DNA of 64,000 nt from Akkermansia muciniphila (lineage in GTDB: Bacteria > Verrucomicrobiota > Verrucomicrobiia > Verrucomicrobiales > Akkermansiaceae). The notes beneath the pieces are model-generated. The model saw only the letters and a list, made by a program, of their open reading frames with translations, did no database searches and was not told where the DNA came from. Shown piece by piece: positions 44,447 to 54,300 of the stretch. Both the position numbers and the translations under genes were made by a program. Where the stretch lies: the NCBI RefSeq assembly GCF_040616545.1, contig NZ_CP156688.1, positions 620,001 to 684,000 on the forward strand, given 5' to 3'. How positions within the stretch are numbered: the stretch's first letter is position 1; every line of letters starts with the position of its first letter.

Positions 44447-44977
44447 ATGACCATCGGGAACCTCCAATCCGGCAACCGCGACAGCTTCCGGGACATTGAA
44501 ATCTACGCCCGGCTGAAAATGGATGAACTGGGCCTCCATGACTGGAAATTCGGCTGGGACCGTGCCCGCAGGCGGCTGGGCGTATGCCGCCTTCTGGAAA
44601 AAAGCATCTCCCTCTCCGTCCACTTTGTCCGCGCCAATCTGGAAGTCCCCCATGAAATCCGTGACACCATCCTGCATGAGATAGCCCACGCCCTGGCATG
44701 GACCCGGCACGGAGAACGCACCCACGGCGCGCGGTGGAAACAAATATGCCGGGAAATAGGGGCCGTCCCGTGCGCTGCTGCCAAACCGGACGCCATCCGC
44801 GTCACCACGTACAAATACCTCCTGCGCTTGAAAACGACGGGAGAGGTTGTGGGAAAGTACCACCGCCGTCCCGCCTTCGCCAAACACCTCAAGCGCATGG
44901 CCCTGAAAGGCCGCCCCGACACGCTGGGGCAACTGGAATTGATTCCCAGCGAAAAACAGGATACGTCATTATCATAA
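44447..44977 (+). CDS. SprT-like zinc metallopeptidase
   Basis: 176 residues from ATG 44447; longer in-frame starts run into the divergent gene. The gluzincin motif is 'ILHEIAHALAW' (H-E-x-x-H) with a third ligand likely in 'RHGERTHGARWKQICREIGA', the standard SprT layout. The C-terminal part is basic ('YHRRPAFAKHLKRMALKGR'). SprT-like proteins in bacteria are poorly understood; eukaryotic relatives cut DNA-protein crosslinks. It marks the left edge of the Rhs island. Confidence 0.85.
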   Translation: MTIGNLQSGNRDSFRDIEIYARLKMDELGLHDWKFGWDRARRRLGVCRLLEKSISLSVHFVRANLEVPHEIRDTILHEIAHALAWTRHGERTHGARWKQICREIGAVPCAAAKPDAIRVTTYKYLLRLKTTGEVVGKYHRRPAFAKHLKRMALKGRPDTLGQLELIPSEKQDTSLS

Positions 44978-44999
44978 AAGCTCACCTTCTGCATTCTTC

Positions 45000-45155
45000 C
45001 AGCGGGTCATCAGGGAGTTGTACCGGCATTCGTATGTGGCCATTGTTTGACCATTCCATCCTGACCGTTGCCGATGGCAGTCACAAGATTGAGTTGGAAT
45101 GGTAGATATTACTGCGAAGCAGGGCGTTGGGATAGGAGAGCCGGTAAAAGAAAAA
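45000..45155 (-). pseudogene. degraded rhs core fragment
   Basis: Read on the minus strand, this piece gives 'YRLSYPNALLRSNIYHSN' and, after a frameshift, 'LNLVTAIGNGQDGM'. These align with the intact Rhs stretch near 52870-52950 ('YLTYPNGMVRCNTYHS', 'LNLVTAIGY'). At DNA level it matches + strand 52840-52960 clearly. Only ~150 bases remain. Boundaries are approximate. Confidence 0.75.
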
Positions 45156-45230
45156 CCCCGATCTTGTCACATGCGGTTTGCCGCCTCTATCCACAGACAT
45201 TATTTCTTCATTACTTTTACTTTAAAGTAT

Positions 45231-46694
45231 CTATTGTACTTCAGGCTTTTCATCCGATATAACAGGATACACAAATTGATGTAAAAACTCCGAATGCAGA
45301 ATAAGAGCAATATTCATGATCATATCCTGGAATTTGGTCAAATTTTCATCATTCACAATGGACGAACTTTTTTTCCATTCCAGATCATTGGGCATTCGGA
45401 TATAAAATAGTTCGGAATCCGATATTTCTTTTTTCCGTTGAAAACGTAATTGGGAAAACAAGGTTTTCATTTTTGAAAACAGATCATTTGAAATGATAAG
45501 TCCTCTTGTGACACCATCCAAACTAAGAGCCATTTCCCAATACTCTTGTTGAGATAATTTACGCATCCCATATTGATGTTCCAGTTGCTCGTAACCTGCT
45601 GGAACCGGCAATGTCTTATGAAAAAATAAATCATTGAACAAGTGCATTTTATCATTTTTGATCATGGCGTAATAAATATACTTCCCACGAATTGACAACC
45701 CTGCTGTATATTGGAAATCCAAAAATAAAATCCGGATGCTGTCGGGATAATCTTTCGGGAATAATATATTCCATAACCGCTTCGAATCAAACTGATCAGC
45801 CAAATAATTATGATTATCTTTATTTTTTAATTCATTATTTGATTTGAATTGATGGGCAATCCATAATTGCTCGTATACCCCAAGATGAGCAAACTCAGAC
45901 GTATTATAAATCAATCTATATAAATACTGATATTTTCTGACTACGCGACTAATATACTTGCTGCACCACACAAGCCATGATTTGTCTTTCAAATCAGTTC
46001 TGCCGGTGAAATATGAACATAAGGCAACCCATGGCATATTTTGGTATTGGATCATGGAAAGGGTTCCTCCGTATTCCTGCATATTCAAGGAACCTATATC
46101 TACCCACTCCATTCCAAGTCTTCTCGGTGAATGTTGAAATAGACTCATGGTATCTGAAAGCTGTTTCAAAAGACATGGCAATAGTTGTATGGCTTGCAGT
46201 TCAGGAGCATTGATATAATCAGTCAAACTGTACATCCAGCAGGGCATTAAACTTAGGTATTCATACCAGAAATGCGTGAACGGGTAATAATGCCGATACA
46301 GGAGTCGCTGGCGACATATCCTCCATGTCTTAATGCCATACGGGTTACTGGGCAAATCCGGTGATATGGGAAATTCCAGCCATGAGAGAGAACCTGGTTC
46401 AGGATAGATTTTCCGCAATTCTGCTTCCAACAAGTTGTTCTTATCTTTTTCCAAATTTCCCCAGCATGGATCACTCACCAAGTAAAAAATCTGTATATCA
46501 CTATCGTTAAGACTCTTGCTGCTGGAATCTGTAGAAGATACAAATATATTATCTAAGTTTACAGAAGACTCTCGCAGGTGATCATCCCCCCACGAAAAAG
46601 AACCTAAACATAAATATATTATTAAGATATTAGTACCTAGTCTTCCCAGATTTCGGAAGACGTGGCTTCGGTAGTAAAGGTTTTCCGTGTTCAT
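45231..46694 (-). CDS. unknown protein of the Rhs island, probable exported
   Basis: 487 residues, strongly AT-rich. An N-terminal hydrophobic stretch ('TNILIIYLCLGSFSWGDD') looks like a signal peptide or anchor. The rest is rich in aromatic and charged residues (Tyr, Trp, Lys) with no recognised domain. Its start overlaps the 3' end of the displaced Rhs tip remnant (46630-46694), the place where an immunity or partner gene of that toxin would lie. It is large for an immunity protein. Function unknown. Confidence 0.6.
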   Translation of the reverse strand: MNTENLYYRSHVFRNLGRLGTNILIIYLCLGSFSWGDDHLRESSVNLDNIFVSSTDSSSKSLNDSDIQIFYLVSDPCWGNLEKDKNNLLEAELRKIYPEPGSLSWLEFPISPDLPSNPYGIKTWRICRQRLLYRHYYPFTHFWYEYLSLMPCWMYSLTDYINAPELQAIQLLPCLLKQLSDTMSLFQHSPRRLGMEWVDIGSLNMQEYGGTLSMIQYQNMPWVALCSYFTGRTDLKDKSWLVWCSKYISRVVRKYQYLYRLIYNTSEFAHLGVYEQLWIAHQFKSNNELKNKDNHNYLADQFDSKRLWNILFPKDYPDSIRILFLDFQYTAGLSIRGKYIYYAMIKNDKMHLFNDLFFHKTLPVPAGYEQLEHQYGMRKLSQQEYWEMALSLDGVTRGLIISNDLFSKMKTLFSQLRFQRKKEISDSELFYIRMPNDLEWKKSSSIVNDENLTKFQDMIMNIALILHSEFLHQFVYPVISDEKPEVQ

Positions 46695-47240
46695 CTAAAA
46701 TAACAATATTTGCTTCTTTATTTGATTGGGTGTCATCGATCTGTCGCGCTACCAAGATAGCTGTGAAATCTTCTTCTGAGAATTGTGTTTTTATATCTTG
46801 ATCCAACTTTTTTATTCTGAGAGTTTTACGAGCTGGTTTCGGAGTACTTTGAATAACATATGCAGGGACACTTTCAGGATTGTCCATTTTAGGAACTCTA
46901 TGTCCATTAGCCCATACAAATCCATATCCAGTACGTTCATCTTCTGGAAAAAGGGAACCAGGTCCAAATACGCCTTCCAACCTTCCGTCTAGAACGAATC
47001 CTGTTTTTTCATTTATACCATCGTGTTTGAATACGATATTGTGAGAATGCCAAATCGCTACTTCACAATAATTTTTTGGAGCTACTTCTGGTTGGCGGTG
47101 ATATGTTGTACTCTCTGCTTCGTGATTACTTACTTTATATGAATAGGAATTAGCTGTTTTTTTCTAAATAAAGCTCCTCCATGCTCGACAGTTTGCCTGC
47201 CACTTAACATCTTAAAATTTGCTTTTTTAATAATTTTACT
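46630..47240 (-). pseudogene. frameshifted Rhs C-terminal tip (possible DUF4329-like domain)
   Basis: An open frame from 47160 down to 46630 has no credible start and is cut off upstream by a TAG at 47163-47165. The upstream coding sequence continues in another frame ('SIFYAALSKIIKKANFKML'); one extra A in the A-run near 47160 would join them. The pieces include 'EHGGALFRK', 'EVAIWHSHNIVFKHDG' and 'GYGFVWANGHRVP', a pattern seen in DUF4329-type Rhs tips with a His-x-His pair. The parent core is the rhs pseudogene at 47236-49297. Read as a variable toxin tip thrown out of frame. Confidence 0.6.
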
Positions 47241-49297
47241 TAGTGCAGCATAAAATATGCTTAGATACTTCTTCTTTCAAGAATTTTGTTTCATTATCAT
47301 AATCATCCACCAAAGCAGGCTTTAATCCTAATAAGTCTAATTTATTTATCACAGCATTTCCTGAAAATGCATATAAATTTGCTCCCCCCTGTTCATCAAT
47401 AGGATCCCTGTTAATCCATCTGCCGTCTGTAGGATTCAGGTGGCGGTAATTGTAGTAGATCAGGCCAAGCTCGTCGTCCATGAACTCGAAGGAAAACCTG
47501 AACTTGTTTTCCTGTGCCCTGTCGCCTGCGCCGTGATTAGGGCTCCAAGGGGAGCATACTCATAGCGCGCCCTTCGCGTCTGCTTACAGTCGAAGATGGA
47601 AGTGACGTTCTTCAGAGCATCGTGCATGAAGCAAAAATGTTCCTTTATCCCCGTACTATTATCCTTCCATTTGGTCATCATCAGGATACGCGAGGCCATC
47701 GGTTCCGTCGGATCCCACAGGTAGGTTTTCACAAGCCTGAAAGAAGGGCTCATCAAATCCAGTTGGGCCACCTGCAAATAGCCCCGGTAAAGGAACCAGC
47801 AATGGCTGGCTGTTAAGCCGTTGACGGTGATCTTCTTGCTGAAGCGTCTTCCCTGGTAGTCGTAGCCGCAGGTAAGGACAGTCCGTCCGTCTTTGCTGGT
47901 AAAAATTACAGGGCGGTCATTGGCATCACAGCTCACTTTCCAAATGCCGGTAGAAGTCTTGATTCTGGTCTGATTGCCGTCTGCATCGTAAGTGGGAATG
48001 AATGGTTCCGTATTTCTGGTAATGTCCGTGTACTGGTTGAGCCGGTTGGCATTGTAGGATACTTCTTCCTCCAGTTCCCGTGCAGTCTTGCGGTTGCCGA
48101 TGTTGTCGTACTGGTAGCTGTAGATGCCTCTCTCCCTGAGTTGATCTCCAGTCAATTCACTGCGGCTGTTGGAGGTAAAATCTCTTACCATGGCAGGAAT
48201 GGCAGCGTCCCAGGAGTCCCGGCGTTGAACTGGACGCGTCAGGGCATCATACTGGTATTCACGGCCGGCGACCATGCCTCCATTTCCCTGCTTCTCATAG
48301 CCAATGGAAGCCACGAGGTTGAGCCTGAGATGGTAGATGTTGCTGCGAACCATGCCGTTGGGGTAGGTGAGCCGGTTGAGGAAGCCGCTGGTTTCATCGT
48401 ATTCCCAAGTGAAGGAAGAGGCCAAATCATCCAGATTCATCCCATTCATGCCACCTTTCCGATCGTAGTCAAGATGGGAGTGCTGCACCGTGCGGGTCCC
48501 GGTCATGAGGCGGTAGCCGGCGGAACGTCCGAACGTGTCGAAGTCTTCCTGAAGGCTGCTTTCCACCGTTCCAAAGGAAGTGTCCCGAACCATTCTGCCG
48601 TAACTGTCATGGGAAAGTTCCCGGAGGCCGGAGGCGTCCCGGATAAAAGTCATCTGCCCGAGATGGTTGCAGGAGAACTCCCATCCCGGAGTATCGTCGC
48701 TGTGGGAGACGGAGACAAATTCTCTTGTCAATGGAGCATAGGCGTACGTCGTGACAACGCCTCTGGCCTTGGTGACGGTTTCCGGACGATTGAACTGGTC
48801 GTAGGTTCTGAGAACGCAGGAGCCGTCGGCATAGGTTTTCTTCAGTTCCATTCCCGTGGCCTCGTCGTAGAGCCAGGTGGTAGTGTCCCCGTCGGCGTGG
48901 CCAAAAGGAGCAGTGGTGATGTCCCCTTCGTCCACCCTGAAGGTGGTCAGGGTCACCATATGATCGGCCTCGTCGTAGGCGAAGCATGCGGGCTGGAGGG
49001 ACGTGCCGTATTCGGCTATCTTTCTTCCCTGGATGTCGTAGGAATAGCAAGTAGTACCTCCCATGGAATCGGTGATGGAAGCCACAGCATCGCAGCAGGG
49101 AAGGTAGCTGGTGGTGGTTACGTTGCCGGCTGCATCCGTGGTTTTGACTGGTCATCCGTCTAAGTCAGTTCCAATCGTTGTGACATTGTCCTGGGCATCC
49201 GTCTGATGCAGAATCATGCCTGCAGAGGTATAGGAGCGTTCCTGCGAGGAATGAATGCCCGCATGGTTCGTCTGGCTCACTGTAAAACCATCAATGA
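47236..49297 (-). pseudogene. 5'-truncated rhs gene with nonsense and frameshift mutations
   Basis: It aligns through its length with the C-terminal core of the intact Rhs at 51338: 'YSYDIQGRKIAEYGT', 'YANPNG'-type YD repeats, 'YYNYRHLNPTDGRWINRDP'. Damage: the 5' half is missing and replaced at ~49297 by an atpD fragment; TGA at 49152-49154 where the intact gene has an Arg codon; and a frameshift near 47530 so that the end of the core (47236-47481) is read in another frame, stopping at a TAA after '...VSKHILCCTK'. It cannot make a full Rhs protein. Its tip differs wholly from the intact gene, so it is an older allele. Confidence 0.85.
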
Positions 49298-49300
49298 CCA

Positions 49301-50157
<857 letters not shown>

Positions 50158-50372
50158 CAGAGCAAGAGTCTGCCTAGTGACGTTACCAAAGGTGTTGTAT
50201 TCATAGAACGTAGGCACCATGGAGACAGAAGAACTGCTGTTGTCCGTGTCGTGTTGCGTGCCGACGTTATGATCTCTGCGGTAGTAGAGGAATCCTACGG
50301 TCGTCGGAGGGGCTGGACGACGGTCTGCCCGAAGCCGTTGTTCAACGTTTGGGACAAGATGGTGTCTGGGCT
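50158..50372 (-). pseudogene. second degraded rhs fragment
   Basis: The minus strand reads 'DTILSQTLNNGFGQTV', matching 'LSRSLENGFGQTVRQ' of the intact Rhs, then in another frame 'TTVGFLYYRRDHNVGTQHD' and 'YEYNTFGNVTRQTLALAD', which has YD-repeat character but no counterpart in the intact gene here. Stop codons and a frameshift make it dead. It derives from the middle of a different rhs allele. Confidence 0.75.
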
Positions 50373-50560
50373 ATATCATATAGCAAATGGTTCCCTTTAA
50401 CTTTTACAGGATCTGTTATAGTCTTGCAATTTCAGGATTCTATCTTCGCCAGTCTCATGTAAAAGACCGCAGTGCATCAGATAGAGCTACAGAGACCAGA
50501 TATGACAGCAGTGCGTTCACGGATAAGTAATAGAAAACAGATGTTATTGAGATTAGTAGT
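50373..50560. other. spacer without recognisable gene
   Basis: Mixed-composition DNA between the rhs remnant and the terminator of the intact rhs operon. No open frame or repeat was recognised. Confidence 0.5.
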
Positions 50561-50598
50561 CCTAAAAAACATCCGGCATGCAAACAGCATGCCGGATG
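50561..50598 (-). terminator. intrinsic terminator of the intact rhs operon
   Basis: A perfect 12-bp stem CATCCGGCATGC (50570-50581) / GCATGCCGGATG (50587-50598), loop of 5; on the minus strand it is followed by TTTTTTAGG. It ends leftward transcription from the rhs and 50702 genes. Confidence 0.88.
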
Positions 50599-50701
50599 AT
50601 GAAATAAATAATTGTCAGATTGTATTTAAATAATTTTTTATTTTTTCATGAGAAATACAATTTTTTTATTATATTTTTTGAGAGGAAAGGAAATGGATTC
50701 T

Positions 50702-51316
50702 TTAGTCTTCAATTTTTATTTCTGCAAATAGTGAATTTGAGTTTTTAGAAATATATTCTTTTATCATATAAGCATTGTTACAAGCTATTTCTTTAGATGG
50801 GTATGTTATTGTCTGAAACAAAAAAACGTGAATGTCCCAAGGCAGTAACTTTCTTTTTCTTGGTATTCTGATTTTACCTTCCAAAAGTCCTCCGATTGTG
50901 GAATCGTATATTTCGAGAGTAAGAATGGGCTTTCTATTTTCCAATTGAATTCTTTTTGAGACAAAAAATCCAATAAAGGAGTATTGAGAGCTATCCAGGC
51001 TACTCTTGCTGGAATACAAGGTATTTATAGATGGTATTGCTGTAAAACAGATAACAGTGATGAGAATCAGAAAGGGAAGTGCCTCCGAGCAATTGTTCGC
51101 GTACTGCGTATCTACAGTGATTGCATAAATACAATACAACGTTGTCAATAAAAACCCGGTGGCAGGGATGAAAAACAATCCTGTAAGAACTATTTTTCTC
51201 CACAGGGGTTCGTAGGATACTCTTTGTACTGATAGGATTCCATTATTTAACGAAAAGGAAAGCGAGTAATTTATTTTATTAATGAGATTTTCATTTAAAT
51301 TAAGTCCTTGAATCAT
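50702..51316 (-). CDS. two-helix membrane protein, probable Rhs immunity protein
   Basis: 204 residues, AT-rich. Two membrane helices: 'LTGLFFIPATGFLLTTLYCIY' region (residues ~45-70) and 'ALPFLILITVICFTAIP' (~80-100), with soluble domains on both sides. The C-terminal ~90 residues are charged and mixed ('GKIRIPRKRKLLPWDIHVF'). It starts 21 bases after the intact rhs stop and shares its terminator, exactly where immunity genes of Rhs toxins lie. No family was recognised. A membrane immunity protein suggests a toxin that acts on the membrane. Confidence 0.7.
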   Translation of the reverse strand: MIQGLNLNENLINKINYSLSFSLNNGILSVQRVSYEPLWRKIVLTGLFFIPATGFLLTTLYCIYAITVDTQYANNCSEALPFLILITVICFTAIPSINTLYSSKSSLDSSQYSFIGFFVSKRIQLENRKPILTLEIYDSTIGGLLEGKIRIPRKRKLLPWDIHVFLFQTITYPSKEIACNNAYMIKEYISKNSNSLFAEIKIED

Positions 51317-51337
51317 CTTATTTTTTAATGATTAATA

Positions 51338-54300
51338 TCATGAGTTACAGTATTTTTTTAGTATAGCCAATGAAGAAGCTGTTGCAAGATTTTTTTCAGG
51401 ATAACTATAGTTTCCTCCTGCGGAAATTGTCTTATTGAATCCTAAGACCCCTATATTGATATAGGCGCTCCATGAAATGTTTGCCTGAAGTGAAATATCA
51501 CCATTACATAAATTAAGACATAAATCTCCAGAGCCTGAAGCATTTGCACCAAAACGTTGTCGATTAAACTGTCCCGTTGATTTATTTCTATAGCCGCTGC
51601 GTCTGTGTTCTGCAACAGCAAAGGCTTCTACGGATACACATACTTTAATATTAGATAATTTTTTACATTTATCGTGAGAAATTTTAGCTTTGCCTCCTAC
51701 CCTAAGTCCTGCATCAACATGTACACCCAAATATTTGGAGGCAAGTTTATCAATTTTTTTAACGCTTGGTATTGTCCACTGCCAAGCTGCATAAAATTCG
51801 CCTGAAACTTTGAAGTAGGGATCAGTTTGTATTTCTCCTTGTACTCTTGCATAAAATGGAGCACCAATGATCCCTAGATTGACTTCATAGGAGACGGTGT
51901 ATAATCCAATAATATCATTAGATATTGTAGGTGAATTATAGATATAAGAATACAAATTCCATCCACTCTGTTCCTGAATGGGATCTCTGTTAATCCACCT
52001 GCCGGTTGCGGGATTGAGGTGCCGATAATTATAGTAGACAAGCCCCAGTTCGTCGTCCGAGAACTCGCAGGAAAACCTGAACTTGTTCTCCCGGGCCATG
52101 CCCCCTTCTTCCGTGATAGGACTTCCGAAGGGAGCATACTCGTAGCGTGCTTGTTGTTTCTGCTGACCGTCGAAGATGGAAGTGACGTTCTTCAAGGCAT
52201 CGTGCATAAAGTAGAGATGCTCTTTTACTTTCATTCCGTTTTCCTGCCAGCATGTCATCATCAGGACGCGCGTTGCCGTCGGTTCCGTTGGATCCCACAA
52301 ATAACTCTTTACCAGCAAGGGTTCAGGATGCGTCAAATCCAATTCGGCTACCTGCAAATAGTCCCGGTACAGGAACCAAGAATGGCTGGATACTGCCCCA
52401 TTGACGGTGGCCTTCTTCTCGAAGCGCCTTCCCTGGTAGTCGTAGGAGCAGGTAATCACGGTTCTTCCGTCTTCCTGAGTGAAGATCACGGGGCGGTCGT
52501 TGGCGTCGTAGCTCACCTCCCAGATGCCCGTTGAGGTCATGATGCGGGTCTGGTTGCCGTCGGCGTCGTAGGCGGGGGTAAAATGTTCTTCTCTCCCGGC
52601 AATCTCCGCGTACTGGTTAAGACAGTTGGCATCGTAGGATACTTCTTCTTCCAGTTCCCGGGCGGTTTTGCGGTTGCCGATGTTGTCGTAGGAATAGATA
52701 AAGCTTCCTCCCCGGCTGATCCGGTCTTCGACCAGCTCGCTGCGGCCATTATAGGTAAAATCTCTTAGCGTGGCAGGAGTGGCGACATCCCAGGAGTCCC
52801 GTCGCTGAATGGGACGCCCCAGAGCGTCGTAGTCGTATTCGTGGCCGGCTGCCAATTCGCCGTCCGCTCCCTTCCTGTAACCGATGGCAGTTACTAGGTT
52901 CAGTGTGGAATGGTAGGTATTGCAGCGGACCATGCCGTTGGGGTAGGTGAGATAGTTGATGAAGCCGCTGGCTGGATCGTATTCCCACGTGAAGGAAGAT
53001 GCTAAACCTTCCAGATTCATCCCAATCATGCCACTCTGCTGGTCATAGTCAAGATGGGAGTGCTGCACGGTACGGGTTCCAAGCATCAGGCGGTAGCCTT
53101 CAGAACGTCCCAAGGCATCGTATTGTTCCTGGATGCAGCTCTCCACACCTCCAAAGGAAGTGTCCTGGATCATGCGGCCATAGGAATCGTAGGAAAATTC
53201 CCTGATGCCGGAGGCATCGGAGATAGAGACCACTTGACCTAGATGGTTATAAGAATAGAGCCAGGGTATGGTTTGATCACTGTGAGAAATGGAGACAAGT
53301 TCTCCGGTCAATGGAGCGTAGATATAGCTGGTGACGATCCCTCTAGCCTTGGTCAATGTCTCCAGACGGTTGAGCTCGTCGTAGGTCTTGGAGACACAAG
53401 AACCGTCGGCATAGGCTTTTTTCAGTTCCAGACCGGTGGCTGGATCGTAGAGCCAGGTGGTGGTGTCTCCATCGGTTCGGTTGGAAGGATCGGAAGTGAT
53501 GTCTCCCTCATCCGCCCGGAAGGTAGTCAGGGAGACCATACGATCGGCTTCGTCGTAGGCGAAGCAGGCCGGCTGGGTGGCAGTGCCGTACTCGGCCGTC
53601 TTTCTGCCGCGGATGTCATAGGAATAACAGGTTGTTCCTCCCAAAGCGTCGGTGATGCAGGCAGGATTGTCATAGCAGGACGAGTAGCTGGTGGTGGTGA
53701 CATGGCCCGCAGGATCAGTAGTCTTAACTGGGCGTCCTGCAAGATCCGTTTCTTCAATAGTGGTATTGCCGCGACCATCGGTTTTTTCCAGAATCACCCC
53801 TGTAGAGGTGCAGGAATGCCGCTGGATGGAACAGATTCCGGAGTGGTCGGTCTGGCTTACGGTAAAGCCGTCGACAATAAGAGACTCGGCTACGATGTTT
53901 GAAGTGGGAATCCGGCTGAACTGGGTGCGCTTGGTTGGTGCAATGTACTCCGTCCACTGCATACTTTCCTGACCATAGACGTCTAGAGAAATCGACTTGC
54001 TTTCCAATACAGGACTGAGTTCGGAAACCAGGCTCTCCGTGGCCTGGGTGAGGGGGAGACCGTCGGCATTGTAGGCGGTGGAAGTCTGCACCTGGTAGAC
54101 GCCGTCTTCTCGGAGCCGGTAGCGGGAGGAGTGTTCCGATATCCTGTTTCTGGTAGTGTCATTGGGATGAAGTTCCTCCAGCAGGACAGTTTGCTTTACG
54201 ACTTGCCCCAGTTCGTTGTAGTCCGTGACGGTAGGGGCAAGGTCCTCCGTCTGGGAACGCGCGAGTAGCCCTTTGTCATTATAAGTGTTCCTGGTAACGA

